A DNA stretch of 64,000 bases from contig NC_073361.2 in NCBI RefSeq assembly GCF_027580225.2, positions 31,835,001 through 31,899,000 on the forward strand, in the 5' to 3' direction. The notes beneath the pieces are model-generated. The model worked only from the letters and a program-made list of their open reading frames with translations. It did no database searches and was not told where the DNA came from. Source of the stretch: Misgurnus anguillicaudatus. Lineage: Eukaryota; Chordata; Actinopteri; Cypriniformes; Cobitidae. Each line of letters starts with the position of its first letter. Positions within the stretch are counted from its first letter, which is position 1. Positions 1 to 9,463 of the stretch are shown here, piece by piece. The translations under genes were made by a program, and so were the position numbers.

Positions 1-100
1 AGTCCAAAAGGCACAAATTTAGCTCTAATCTTCAGGATTTGGCCACATGTTCTTGTCGACAGCACACCTTATTGTCTCCCGCTAAGCACTTTGGATAGAA

Positions 101-348
101 TACACTCTAAAAAGTATTGGGTTGTTTTTAACCCTGGGCTGGGTAACTATAGGACAGAACACATTTTTGGGTTAAAGTGACCCAAATAATGGGTTGTTTT
201 AACCCAACTGTTGGGTTGTTTCAACATCGTTGATTAACAATAACCCAGCAGTTGGGTTAAAACAACCCATTATTTGGGTCATTTTAACCCAGAAATGTGT
301 TCTGTCCTATAGTTACCCAGCCCTGGGTTAAATATTTTTTAGAGTGTA
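101..348. mobile_element. Palindromic MITE (non-autonomous DNA transposon)
   Basis: The two halves are near-perfect inverted repeats: the left end reads TACACTCTAAAAAG and the right end is its complement, with a central region built from inverted copies of a TGGGTTGTTTTAACCC-like motif. The 5-bp sequence TAGAA lies directly on both sides, consistent with a target-site duplication. No coding capacity. The family cannot be named from sequence alone. Confidence 0.8.
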
Positions 349-367
349 TAGAAACGCTTAGCATGCC

Positions 368-607
368 TTATCCACCCTGGCAATTTTCAGCTGAGATGTC
401 TTTGCAACCAGCCTCCTTTGCATCCTGTCGGGACATTTGATCATGTGGTTTATGATCAAAGACTTTCCACCTCCAGGCAGAAAAAAAATCCTCAATGGGA
501 TTGAGGATTGCATGTGAATGGTGGGATTCTACGTTGTTCCAAACAATCACAAATGTCTTCACAATCACAAATGTCTTATCATATAATCTGAACAAAAGAT
601 TCGTCAC
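368..607 (-). pseudogene. Transposase C-terminal fragment (IS630/Tc1-like, DDE_3 type)
   Basis: The reading frame contains LNPIEDFFSAWRWK followed by PHDQMS and ISAENCQG, the pattern around the last catalytic acidic residue (E in NPIE) of IS630/Tc1-like transposases of fish. The stretch KTFVIV is duplicated because the LINE insertion next door duplicated its target here. There is no start codon or N-terminal DNA-binding domain, so it is a broken relic. A matching N-terminal half and a C-terminal tail of the same family occur at 48.2-48.8 kb. Confidence 0.65.
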
Positions 608-1353
608 AATCTTTCCATTCAGCTAGGTTCCTCGACCATCATGCCTTCCAGGATGGCCAAAAACCTGGGAGTGGTCATTGGTGATCAGCTTAACTTCACG
701 GATCATGTTGCCAGCACCCCTCGCTCTTGTAGATTCATCCTCTACAATATTAGGAAAATTAGACCTTTCCTAATTGAGCTACGCAGGTCCTAGTCCAAGC
801 TTTTGTCCTGTTCAGGCTGGATTACTGCAATGCGCTACTAGCTGGACTTTCAGCAGGCACAACCAAACCCCTACAGATGAATCAGAACGCAGCGGCAAGA
901 GTGGTCTTCAATGAGCCAAAGAGGGCACACGTCACTCCTCTCTTTGTCAAATTACACTGACTTCCTATAGCAGCTCGCATCAAATGTAAAGCTCTGCTCC
1001 TGGCCTTTAAAACCACCACTGGGTCAGCACCTCCTTACATTCACTTACTTATACAGACTTACGTACCATCTCGATCCCTGCGCTCTGTCACTGAGCGACG
1101 GCTTGTGGTGCCATCTCAGAAAGGGAAAAAGCATTAGCACGTACCTTCTCTGGAGCTGTTCCTAATCTGTGAAATGATGCCGGTCGTGACATGAACTGCT
1201 GACTCTGTGTCTTTAAGAATTGTCTAAAAACCCATCTCTTCCGCCAATACCTCACTTCCTAATATAGGACTTACTATCTTTCTCTATTCTTCCTTTCTCT
1301 TTATCTGTACATTTCTTAATAAAGACAAAAGCGTCTGCTAAATGACTAAATGT
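575..1353 (+). mobile_element. 5'-truncated LINE, 3' end of reverse-transcriptase ORF
   Basis: In broken frames the plus strand encodes motifs typical of the C-terminal part of fish LINE ORF2: KNLGVVIGDQLNF, LDYCNALLAGL, LPIAARIK, PSRSLRS and RRLVVPSQ. Stops and frame breaks make it dead. The 3' tail ends in GTCTGCTAAATGACTAAATGTAAATGT. A 24-bp direct repeat, AAATGTCTTCACAATCACAA plus ATGT, flanks the copy at 551-574 and 1354-1377, the length expected of LINE target-site duplications. The exact clade is not decided. Confidence 0.75.
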
Positions 1354-1744
1354 AAATGTCTTCACAATCACAAATGTTTCCTCCCATTTGTTCCCTTTCT
1401 GGTACCAGTTGTACTATGATGGTCTATGATGGTGGCTGTTATTTCTTTATATTGGCTGTATATCTTCTACATTTCTGTCATGCTGTGTTTAAGCATTTGT
1501 GCAAAATATAAGAACAATCCATGATTTTGGTATGAGGTAAGCTTGTGTGAAAAGTAAGCATCTTAGAAACATGTTAATTGACTGAATATTGTGTGAAAAC
1601 AACATGAATTGTGTTAATGGTATGGTCACAACAAACGGATGTTGTGCTAATTGAGTTTTGAAAATGTGACTACAGATTGGAGAAAGGGATGTTAGCAATT
1701 GAAAAAAAACTGTAAGTTCATCCAGATGCTTAACCGCAACAACG

Positions 1745-1762
1745 CACATGTGTGCGTGTGTA
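1745..1762. repeat. Short GT-rich tract 3' of V1
   Basis: Shortest of the GT tracts found beside V signals in this window. It is followed by ACAGCTGCAG and then, 28 bp after the tract, by the nonamer. Part of the flank seen at other V segments is deleted here. Confidence 0.5.
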
Positions 1763-1789
1763 CAGCTGCAGTGCAGTCTGACTGAAGGA

Positions 1790-1817
1790 GGTTTTTGTAC
1801 GACTCTTTATCACTGTG
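1790..1817 (-). other. V1 recombination signal, 12-RSS
   Basis: Read on the minus strand: heptamer CACAGTG, 12-bp spacer ATAAAGAGTCGT, nonamer ACAAAAACC. All are consensus-like, and the signal abuts the V coding end at 1818. Confidence 0.95.
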
Positions 1818-2266
1818 TGAACACATAGCTACCACTGATGCTGTGTCCACTCATACAGTAATAATCTCCTGTATCTTCAGTCTGAACTTCACTGATGCTC
1901 AGAGTAAAATCTGTACCACCAGATGATCCACTGCCACTGAATCTCTGTGAAGTGTCACCATGACGAGTATTAATAGCCTTAATGATGAGTTTAGGAGTTT
2001 CTCCAGGTTTCTGCTGATACCAATATAAATTACTGTAATATATTCCAGTATCAGTTGTACACTTTATATTGACGGTTTGTCCAACAGAAACAGATTGAGT
2101 TTTACTCTGAGTTACAGTAACTCCTCTGGATTCTGTTGAGAAGAAAATGATGTTTAATGAAATATAAAAGAGTCAAAAACATTCAACTTAACAACAACAT
2201 TTCACTTCTGTTACCTGGAATAAAACCTCCAAGAATCCAGATGAAGGTGATGATGAAGAGATTCAT
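1818..2266 (-). CDS. IgL variable segment V1 (kappa-like), intact
   Basis: Germline light-chain V gene in two exons. The leader exon (2266-2215) encodes the hydrophobic signal MNLFIITFIWILGGFIP and ends at a GT donor. An 82-bp intron follows, then the V exon (2132-1818) after a CAG acceptor, with a phase-1 split codon giving ESRGVTVTQSK. Landmarks in order: first Cys in VNIKC, FR2 LYWYQQKPGE, FR3 [16 protein letters not shown], second Cys in DTGDYYC, and germline CDR3 MSGHSISGSYVF running into the RSS. No stop or frameshift, so it is probably functional. It faces J1 head-on and can only join by inversion. It is closest to V10 and V11, and its flanks are duplicated with them. Confidence 0.93.
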
Positions 2267-2760
2267 TTTGTGTATTTGTTGTTTTTCCAGCACTGTGTTA
2301 TAAAGTCAGACTGTTATAAACACACAGAGCACTGAAGCGTGTGATGAGATGTAAAGCAGTGATCAGACTTTACTAAACCTCTTGAGAGCATCATGGTCAT
2401 GATAACTAGATGTGCTCTAGCCCTCCCTACTGACAGCATTAAGAATTTAATATAATATCATCAAATGTGATTAAATATGTGTTACCAATGCTATGAGTAG
2501 CTTGTGTATATTTTTATATATCAGACGAGGTGAGATCAAGTTCAGGATGTGATCAGGAGTATTAACACCCTAACATTGTTTGATTTCATCAAAAAGGTGC
2601 ATTTGTCATCAAATCAACATATATTTTCTTTATTTTATGATAAGTTGAAATTGTTTAATTTAAGTTATTTCAACTTATGACAGGGCATAACTTAAAACAG
2701 TGGGTTGAATTGAATTGCAAAACAAAGTTGTTTTAACTTCATGCTGCGTTTTTTTACAGT
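2267..2760. other. V1 upstream region with MITE-like tail
   Basis: Positions 2267-2480 are the V1 promoter side. They are nearly the same as the sequences upstream of V9 (47240-47400) and V10 (57445-57600). No perfect octamer is present; ATGTAAAG near 2348 is the best variant. Positions about 2600-2760 are a low-complexity element rich in AAGTTGAAAT/ATTTCAACTT motifs and ending in TTTTTACAGTG, also found upstream of V9 and V10. Confidence 0.6.
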
Positions 2761-5140
2761 GTGCACCGTACACAAGGGGTGGGTGGGGGGGCGCTCTAGA
2801 AGAGTTTAAGAAGCACTGACCTACAGTATTGACAAGGATGTTGATAAATTAGTAAACTGACACATGTAAGGGTTTGTAGTGAATCTCAATTCCCTCAACC
2901 CTTTTGTAGAATTGATTTTTTTTCTTGTCAGTTTATTTTTCTTGTTATAGATGATGTCTCTCTCTAAAGGTTTAGTGTATAAATCTTCATAACACAATCA
3001 TTCATTCATTATGAAGCAACATTGAAGTTGAGATATGAAATTTTATGTGTGATCTTCAACACATAAAAACCACTGGGGCAAGAAAGAGGTGTAAATGTTT
3101 AAGATTTGAGTTGGCACACAGTTGACGAGATTTAGTATTAAAAACATGCCTGTCATTTTCACCTCCACCCATTCAAAACTGATGAGAGCTAAAATATGAC
3201 TTCTGGTTATAGTCACAAAAATGTCTGGATTATTTGTATTTAGCTTCATGATATAATGCTGTAAACAATCATGTCTGAGAAGATTTTATAAATCATCATA
3301 AATTCAAAGCAGAACAACAAATACTACTATGCTGTTACCTATTATTGTACTTTATAAAATTTAAATAAATCAACAATTATTATTGAGAATGAAATTATTT
3401 TTCAATAAAGTAAAACAGTTTAAATAAATATTGTCATGAATAAAAGCCTATAAACAGTGCTATAAATAAGCTTCATGTCTATGTGCATAAATATATTTTC
3501 TTATTTCTTGATTTTAAAAAACAAACGGCTCAGAAATTCTGAAAGCTTTTGTGACCTGGTAAGTCCTTAAATGTTTAAGTGTTTCTTATTAGGGATTTCA
3601 TTAAAAGAATTGACTTTTTCATCTACTTAAACTGAATTTTCACCAAAAGCAGAGAACTAAAAACCCTTTAAACTATAAAGTCTTTAATGTGATCATTGAA
3701 ACATTCATGTGTGTTTGCATGCACTGCCCATCAGGAGAATAAAGATCTCACATTCATGTAGTTTTACTGTCCAGTTGTAATGTTTTCCACAGATTCATAT
3801 CAAGTGACTTAAACATACAGCAGATGTGACTTCAGTTAAATGTCTTCTGTTCAATTATTCATGACAAACATCATCTTTACATCTGAAGCAGCTTTCAAAA
3901 CATCTCAAGATAATAAAACAGCATTTAACTCATCAAAACTATTGAGAATCTGTGACACTAAAATCCCCCAATATAAAGAAAATAAAATTATTTTGCATAA
4001 AGGAATTGAATTATTTTATTAGAAACATGACCCAGTGAGATTCACCCACTCATGATATTCAGTCATTAAAACACAACATTCAATCTAAAAGCATCATTCA
4101 CAGACAGATCATGAATAACATCAAGAAGAAAGAGGAATCATCTGACACATTCAAATAAATATGAGATGACACGCTTAATATTATTAAGATATAAACAGAG
4201 ATATGTTTTAAGTTAATTATTCTCAATCTTTTGTCCTACAGAGATGTTTTTTTTTACTTGTACAGTGCTTACATTTATTAGATTATATTTGAAAGATCAT
4301 CCAGCATCATGAAGTGTTTTAATGTAAACTATTTCCTTTTCTGAAAGTTCATGATGTTCCATTATTTTGAAATTCACTTTTTTATACCCAAGTTTGAGTC
4401 GACTTCAACCATTAAAACGTATTTAAACCATTAAAACTGTGACGCAAAACTTACATTAGGTTGATTAAATTTGTTAAGCTCTGTTTGTTTCATAATATTT
4501 ACTTCTCAAATATTGATGAAAGTAATTGTGTCTGATGTGTTGTTTGTGTTGGACTTTTATGTGATTGTGAGATCACAGTGGATGAGTTTCAGATGTAATT
4601 TATTAATGCCTATTTCTGTCTCAAAAGACATACTGTATACTTCATAATGTGATGTTAAACATTCAGTAAAATAATAAATACATTCCTACACTGCACAGAG
4701 CATCTTTACAGTAATGTACACCAAGCAGCAAATAAAGCTTATACAAAATATACAGACATGTTTACATTTATTTAATATCATTTTTGACTGAACTATCCCT
4801 TTAATTCACTTCTTCAAGTGTAAGATATTAGTGAAGTATTAAAGGGAAACGTGAATAAGGGTTTGGACTTTAGGAAAAGCTCTGCTCACACCTGTCTGAT
4901 CCTTATCATTTAACATTTTAGTGTTTGCTGTTACATTCATTAAAGAGTTTAAAAACATTACATTTAAGTCATTTATTATTAATTAAAAATATTTTGCTAA
5001 CATTTAACATATTAAAATGAATGACGTTGACTTGTTTTAATAGTTGAGAAAAATTGCATTTACAGATGAAATTAAACTAAAGTTGATGTGATTTGAACTT
5101 AACAGAAGAGGATAAGAATCACTCAACACTACCAATGCAT
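2761..5140. repeat. Intergenic segment duplicated at about 59.94-62.9 kb
   Basis: This gene-free stretch aligns with 59940-62900 along most of its length, for example the blocks beginning AGTATTGACAAGGATG, GTGACCTGGTAAGTC and CTTATCATTTAACATT. The second copy carries an extra repeat at 61239-62163. Near 2790-2818 it keeps the right end of the hAT MITE that is complete at 59704-59976. Short open frames inside have no recognisable domain. It spans the gap between V1 and V2. Confidence 0.75.
4907..5065 (+). pseudogene. Ghost of a C-gene 3' end upstream of V2
   Basis: The sequence TTTGCTGTTACATTCATTAAAG, followed by AAAACATTACATTT, matches the 3' untranslated end of psiC1 (18560-18610) and psiC2 (41205-41255). 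The poly(A) signal AATAAA has decayed to ATTAAA. No C coding sequence remains. The same ghost lies near 56363 and 62750-62800, in the same position relative to V10 and V11. Confidence 0.6.
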
Positions 5141-5242
5141 GCGTGTGTGTTCGTGTGCGTGTGCGTGTGCGTGCGTGTGCGTGTCCGTGCGTGTGCGTGT
5201 GCGTGTGCGCGTGTGCGCGTGTGCGCGTGTGCGTGTGTGTGT
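5141..5242. repeat. GT/GC-rich microsatellite 3' of V2
   Basis: About 100 bp of alternating GTGC and GTGT units, the most GC-interrupted of the tracts near the V segments. It ends 47 bp from the V2 nonamer. The open frames across it are low-complexity artefacts. Confidence 0.85.
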
Positions 5243-5289
5243 ACAGCTGCAGCATCTGTCAGGTGTATCTGTTCAGTCTGACTGAAGGA

Positions 5290-5317
5290 GGTTTTTGTAC
5301 GACTCTTTATTACTGTG
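5290..5317 (-). other. V2 recombination signal, 12-RSS with altered heptamer
   Basis: The nonamer ACAAAAACC and spacer ATAAAGAGTCGT are intact, but the heptamer reads CACAGTA instead of CACAGTG. The critical CAC is kept, so the site may still be weakly active, although the gene it serves is dead. Confidence 0.85.
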
Positions 5318-5984
5318 TGAACACTGGACCACTGTGAACACTCTGACAGTAATAATCTCCTGTATCTTCAGTCTGAACTTCACTGATGCTCAGAGTAAAA
5401 TCTGTACCACCAGATGATCCACTGCCACTGAATCTCGGTGAAATGCCACTATAACCATCATTTACACCATTAATGATGAGTTTAGGAGCTTCTCAAGGTT
5501 TCTGCTGATACCAAGATAAACTATGTCACGGCCGGGGCGGACCCGAATTTGCTAAAGGTCACGCCCCTCTCAAATTTTCCACCTCGAGGAGGTTCCCAAG
5601 ACCACCCCAATGACCAGACAGACGAGTAAACTACAATTTAAAACAAACTTTATTTAAATATTTAAAAGAGGAAGGGGAAAGGGGGAAAGGGCAAATAAAA
5701 CTAATGTGGCTTCTTCTCGCCTTCAGGGCCGCTTGGGGCAGGGACTGGGGACAGGGATTCCCTTATGGCTTTGTCCTAGAATCCGTGGCGCCCTCCGCTT
5801 CTTCCTGGAGGCAGAATCAGAAAATACAATCAGTTATTTGCTTCGGTGCGGTATACTACTGGTCTAATCTCTGTTCGTCTCTCCTCTGCCTTTAGGTTTT
5901 TCCAGAGGCCTACTATGTCTCCCAACTCCGAACCAGAGGCCCGCACGAAGTGGTCGGTACTGCTGTGAGCAAGGGTAGGTTACA

Positions 5985-6990
5985 CACTACCAAGGTGAGT
6001 TACTCACGGAACTTGAGGTCCCCGCCCTCCTCGGGACGTTCACTGAAACTCAGAGGAGTGGTTGGCCAGATCGACTCCGTCGTTATTTATTCTTCAGACG
6101 ATACTGGAAGCAGAGATAGTTAGCATGACACAAAAGTAAGTTACTCACAGCACTAGGGGTCTTCCTTCACGACAGCACATTCATTGGGACCCAGGTAAGT
6201 GGTTGCTGGAAGCACAGGTAGGTATCACCACACAAAGGTAAGTTACCCACAACACTGAGGGTCTTCGTTCACGACAGAGCATTCGCTGGGACACAGGTAA
6301 GTGGTTGCTGTCGACACAGGTAGGTATCACTACACAAAGGTAAGTTACTCACACGGCTTGGGCGTTACACTCACTTCGGGCATTCACTGGTACACAGGGA
6401 GGTGGCTCACACCATTCACACCATTCGCTCGCCCTCAGAGCATTGTCTTAGACAAGGGAAAGTGTCGCAACACACAGGTAAGTTACTCAAAGCACTGGGG
6501 GTCTTCGTTCACGGTGGAGCATTCGCTGGGCCACAGGTAAGGGGTTGCTGTAAACACAGGTAGGTATCACTACACAAAGGTAAGTTACTTACACGGCTTG
6601 GGCGTTGCACGCACTTCGGGCATTCACTGGTACACAGGGAGGTGACACACGATTCACACACTTCGCTCTTCCTCAAAGCATTGTCTTAGACAAGGAGAGT
6701 GTCGAAACACACAGGTAAGTTACTCACACAGCTTGGGCGTTTCACTCACTTCGGGCATTCACGGGTACACGGGGAGGTGGCTCACACAATTCACACTGTT
6801 CGTTCCTCCTCAAAGCGTTGTCTTAGACAAAGGAGAGTGTCGCAACACACAGGTAAGTTACTCACACAGCTTGGGCGTTTCACTCACTTCGGACATTCAC
6901 TGGTACACGGGGAGGTGGCTCACACACTTCACACTGTTCGTTCCTCCTCAGAACATTCCTATAAACACAAATGAGAGACACAACACACTG
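5985..6990 (+). repeat. Tandem array in element A, unit about 100-138 bp
   Basis: Roughly eight copies of a unit carrying GGTAAGTTACTCACACAGC, then TCACTTCGGGCATTCACTGG, then GGTGGCTCACAC. The AGGTAAGT at the core of most units is a perfect 5' splice-donor consensus. Copies towards the right end are the most alike. Long open frames through the array reflect the repeat, not a gene. Confidence 0.85.
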
Positions 6991-7967
6991 GTAGCTACTC
7001 GCGAAACTTGGGGTTTACACTCACTCGCAGGCAGTGGACTTTCGCTACAGCGTCGGTGCACCGTATGCCTTCACCCGTCCACTCAAGCTTCTCGGGCGTC
7101 GTAGGGACTGATGGGTCGAGTGACACGGAGCCGAACGCTTCCCAAACTCCCCCTCCTGTTTTCAACTGCCGGAGTCACGAGCTGGGGCGAACTCTCGTCG
7201 AGGCTCCGCACACCACGAGCTTCTGTTGGATGGATCAACACACACAGCTATGACCCCCAATCCGTACAGTGCACTTCGTCTAATACTCACTACGATCTAC
7301 CGCTGGGCTTCGCCACTGTCTGCTCACTAGGGGAGTGGAGCTCTCGCTGACACACCGGGGCAAATAGCTTAATTTCCTTCTCTTCGTAGGGCTCGGGCCA
7401 CAACGTGTGTTGTCGTCTCACGATTCGTCCGAGGCCGGGCAGTTTGGTCGCTACAAGCACAGCATACACAAAGCAAGCATAGCGTAAACACCAATGATAA
7501 GTGAAACTCACCCACAGCACTCTTGTACACACTTCACGTGATTTTCAATGGACTTAGCCGCCTGGCTTCGGCTCCCTCGTGAGGGTAGTTGGGCGGTGTT
7601 CTTGCCACCGAGGAGAATAGGTTGATTCACAATTGTAATACTCACAGCCCCGGTATGTTCTTTATTACTTCTCTGGCTCACCCACGCTCTCTGTACCCGC
7701 AGGGCCAACTGACCTGATGGCAGACGGTTTTCCCAACCGATGTGTCTCGTCCGTGCTTCCGGTCGATCCGCGGCTCGCCCACACTTTCCTCTTCGGTGGG
7801 GCCAGGGACCTTAAACACACGTAGAACATACACCAAGCAACTCCTTTTCTGGGTACTTCACATAACACACAACGGTTGTTACTCACTCTTCGTTGTCAAT
7901 ATATTCCTACATCAATGGACTCGATGACTCTGTATCTGCCCACTCACGAGTGAAATCACCCAATAAC

Positions 7968-8776
7968 TAGGGATGGCTAACGCGAAACAGTCGTTCCGAA
8001 GCTTTGCGAGATCCCGAAGCGCAGATGTGTCGAAACACTGATTCGAAGCGTGATTCAAAACACCCATGTCACGTGACTATGACCAAACGAAGCCTCGAAG
8101 TGTTTCACTAAGTGTTTCATCAGGTGTGGTCTGCCGAATCAGCGTTTGATTGGCACAGTCGGGAACAAACAACACAATCGCACATCTGTATAAAAGTGAA
8201 ATAAACGCATATTGACCTTGTGGGTTTTGTGAGAGGAGTTTTTCAAAGGCTGGAGAAATTATCTGTAAAAAATGAAGTAGGCTAAGTCCTTCCACACACA
8301 GCAGATATTTATATGTGACATGGTGGCTTGATATATTTTAATAATTTCTTATTGTTTAGGTGGTATTTATCTCTATTCAATTTATTTATTAAATAGACCA
8401 GCTTATAGTTATTGACAATGATGAGCCTAAAAGCTCATGTAGTTGTCAAACAGATGTTAAAACAACAAAAAATATGTAACTTCATTGTGACGACAGTAAT
8501 AGTAATGCGTTTCCCGGGATTCGATCCAAAGGGTTGTTGTATGAGAGTCGACGACACTATCCACTCTCCCACCCGATAACTTGTGTTAAATAATCAACAT
8601 GTGGGATACAATTTGTCAGCGATCGTCTAAAACCTTGTCAAGGCTGCGCTATGGCTATACGTGCAAATGACCACTAGGTGTCACTATGGAGGCGGTTTCG
8701 AACTATGTTTCAAAGCCTCGACACAATTGATTCAACTGTTTCAGTGCTTCACGAAGCCTCGCTCTGCCCATCACTA
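7968..8776. mobile_element. Non-autonomous hAT-type transposon nested in element A
   Basis: The ends read TAGGGATGGC and GCCCATCACTA (complement TAGTGATGGGC). The 8-bp sequence CCAATAAC flanks it exactly at 7960-7967 and 8777-8784, the hAT target-site length. Subterminal GAAGC/TTCGAAGC motifs are repeated on both sides. No transposase frame is present. Confidence 0.88.
8507..8576 (-). other. tRNA-like relic inside the hAT element
   Basis: The minus strand reads GGGAGAGTGGATAGTGTCGT ... GGATCGAATCCCGG, resembling tRNA box A and box B spacing. Arms do not pair convincingly over the full length, so it is at most a tRNA-derived fragment, not a working tRNA. Confidence 0.3.
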
Positions 8777-9196
8777 CCAATAACTCTTCGCCCGGTCGCC
8801 TTCCGTCTCTTATTTCCCCAAGGGAATCGATCAAGGCCAGCACAAAGCGTCTGCACAGCAGTAACACAGCACACACAAAGTACACCAAAGCACCCCGTTT
8901 GATGTCTTCAAAGGTCTATTTATACTCTGCCTCTCTTCCTTATCGGCCTATCAGCAACCCCTGCGTAAATCACTCTCACCTGTGCGTAATCGGGCTTGAT
9001 TTCGTGTTCGGGGAAACCCCGGAAATTCCGGTGTTCAGAGTAATCGTCCGGGCGGAACCCTCGTCGGGCGGAACCCGTCTTCCACACTTTTGGTTCCGCC
9101 CTCACAGATCGTCACCTGTGACATATAGCCAGCTATTCCAGTATCAGTTGTACACTTTATATTGAGAATCCAAATGAAGACGATGAAGAAATTCAT

Positions 9197-9463
9197 TTGT
9201 GTTTGTGTGTTTTGTAATGATGTTGTGTTATAAAATGTTTGTGTCAGACAGTTATAAAGACTCAGAGCACTGAAGCATGTGATGATAATGCAAAGTGTTT
9301 GTCTATGGAAATAAACTCAACACACATCAGAGCTTTATCTTCATAGAAACACATTATACAGTCTGGATTAATAACACATTGAGATTAGATGAGAAGATTT
9401 GGATATCAGGAGCGTTTATGATGTCTTGTGTGTCTCTGTGTCTTCAATATTGTGAAGTTCAAA
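9197..9463. other. V2 upstream remnant between elements A and B
   Basis: Holds the promoter-side flank of V2, matching the flanks of V4 and V7 up to the octamer-like ATGCAAAG at about 9287-9294. From about 9302 it continues into sequence not seen at those genes. That shows what lay beyond the point where psiC1 and psiC2 are fused. Confidence 0.6.

Larger units (their letters stand above)
368..1714 (-). mobile_element. Remnant of a Tc1/IS630-like DNA transposon
   Basis: A terminal motif GCAATTGAAAAAAAACTGTA ends near 1714. It is the complement of the TACAGTTTTTCTCAATTGCT terminus seen at 47.9 kb, 49.0 kb and 56.4 kb in this window. Further in, the minus strand keeps a transposase fragment at 368-607. 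The element is split by a LINE fragment at about 575-1353. The left end is not clear. Confidence 0.6.
5524..9123 (+). mobile_element. Element A: large TGTCAC...GTGACA element inserted in V2
   Basis: Starts TGTCACGGCCGGGGCGG and ends CACCTGTGACA, that is TG...CA ends with a 6-bp inverted terminus as in LTR-type repeats. Flanking 4-mers are ACTA and TATA, at best an imperfect target duplication. Near the left end is CACGCCCCTCTCAAATTTTCCACCTCGAGGAGG. The complement of that motif lies near the right end of element B (9464-12100), and the right end of A (TTTTGGTTCCGCC) matches the left end of B in inverse. A and B are therefore related copies in opposite orientation. It carries a tandem array (about 5985-6990) and a nested hAT element (7968-8776). 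No reverse transcriptase or integrase frame is visible. Confidence 0.75.
5318..9196 (-). pseudogene. IgL variable segment V2, pseudogene split by a 3.6-kb element
   Basis: The 3' part (5318-5523) encodes FR2 to CDR3, ending [13 protein letters not shown]. The 5' part resumes at 9124 with CTATTCCAGTATCAGTTGTA (CDR1/FR1 region) and then jumps directly from the FR1 sequence at about 9165 into leader codons that end with the ATG complement at 9194-9196. FR1, the splice acceptor and the intron are therefore deleted. A second lesion is a TGA stop in FR2, where other V genes have KPGEAP. A 3.6-kb TGTCAC...GTGACA element (5524-9123) sits between the halves. It belongs to the V4/V7 subgroup by leader and upstream sequence. 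Confidence 0.9.

Noticed and set aside
1489..1749. 86-codon minus-strand frame next to V1
   Set aside because: It overlaps the terminus of the Tc1-like remnant and has no recognisable domain.
5037..5337. Several overlapping open frames of Val/Cys or His/Thr repeats, also at 14.2, 17.5, 35.4, 40.1, 56.8 and 63.4 kb
   Set aside because: They are translations of the GT/CA microsatellites beside V signals, not genes.
5704..7350. Open frames of 60-123 codons across the element A array
   Set aside because: They follow the tandem unit, have no domain and change frame with the repeat.
8507..8576. Functional tRNA gene
   Set aside because: Box-like motifs only; arms do not pair over the full length and it lies in a hAT element.
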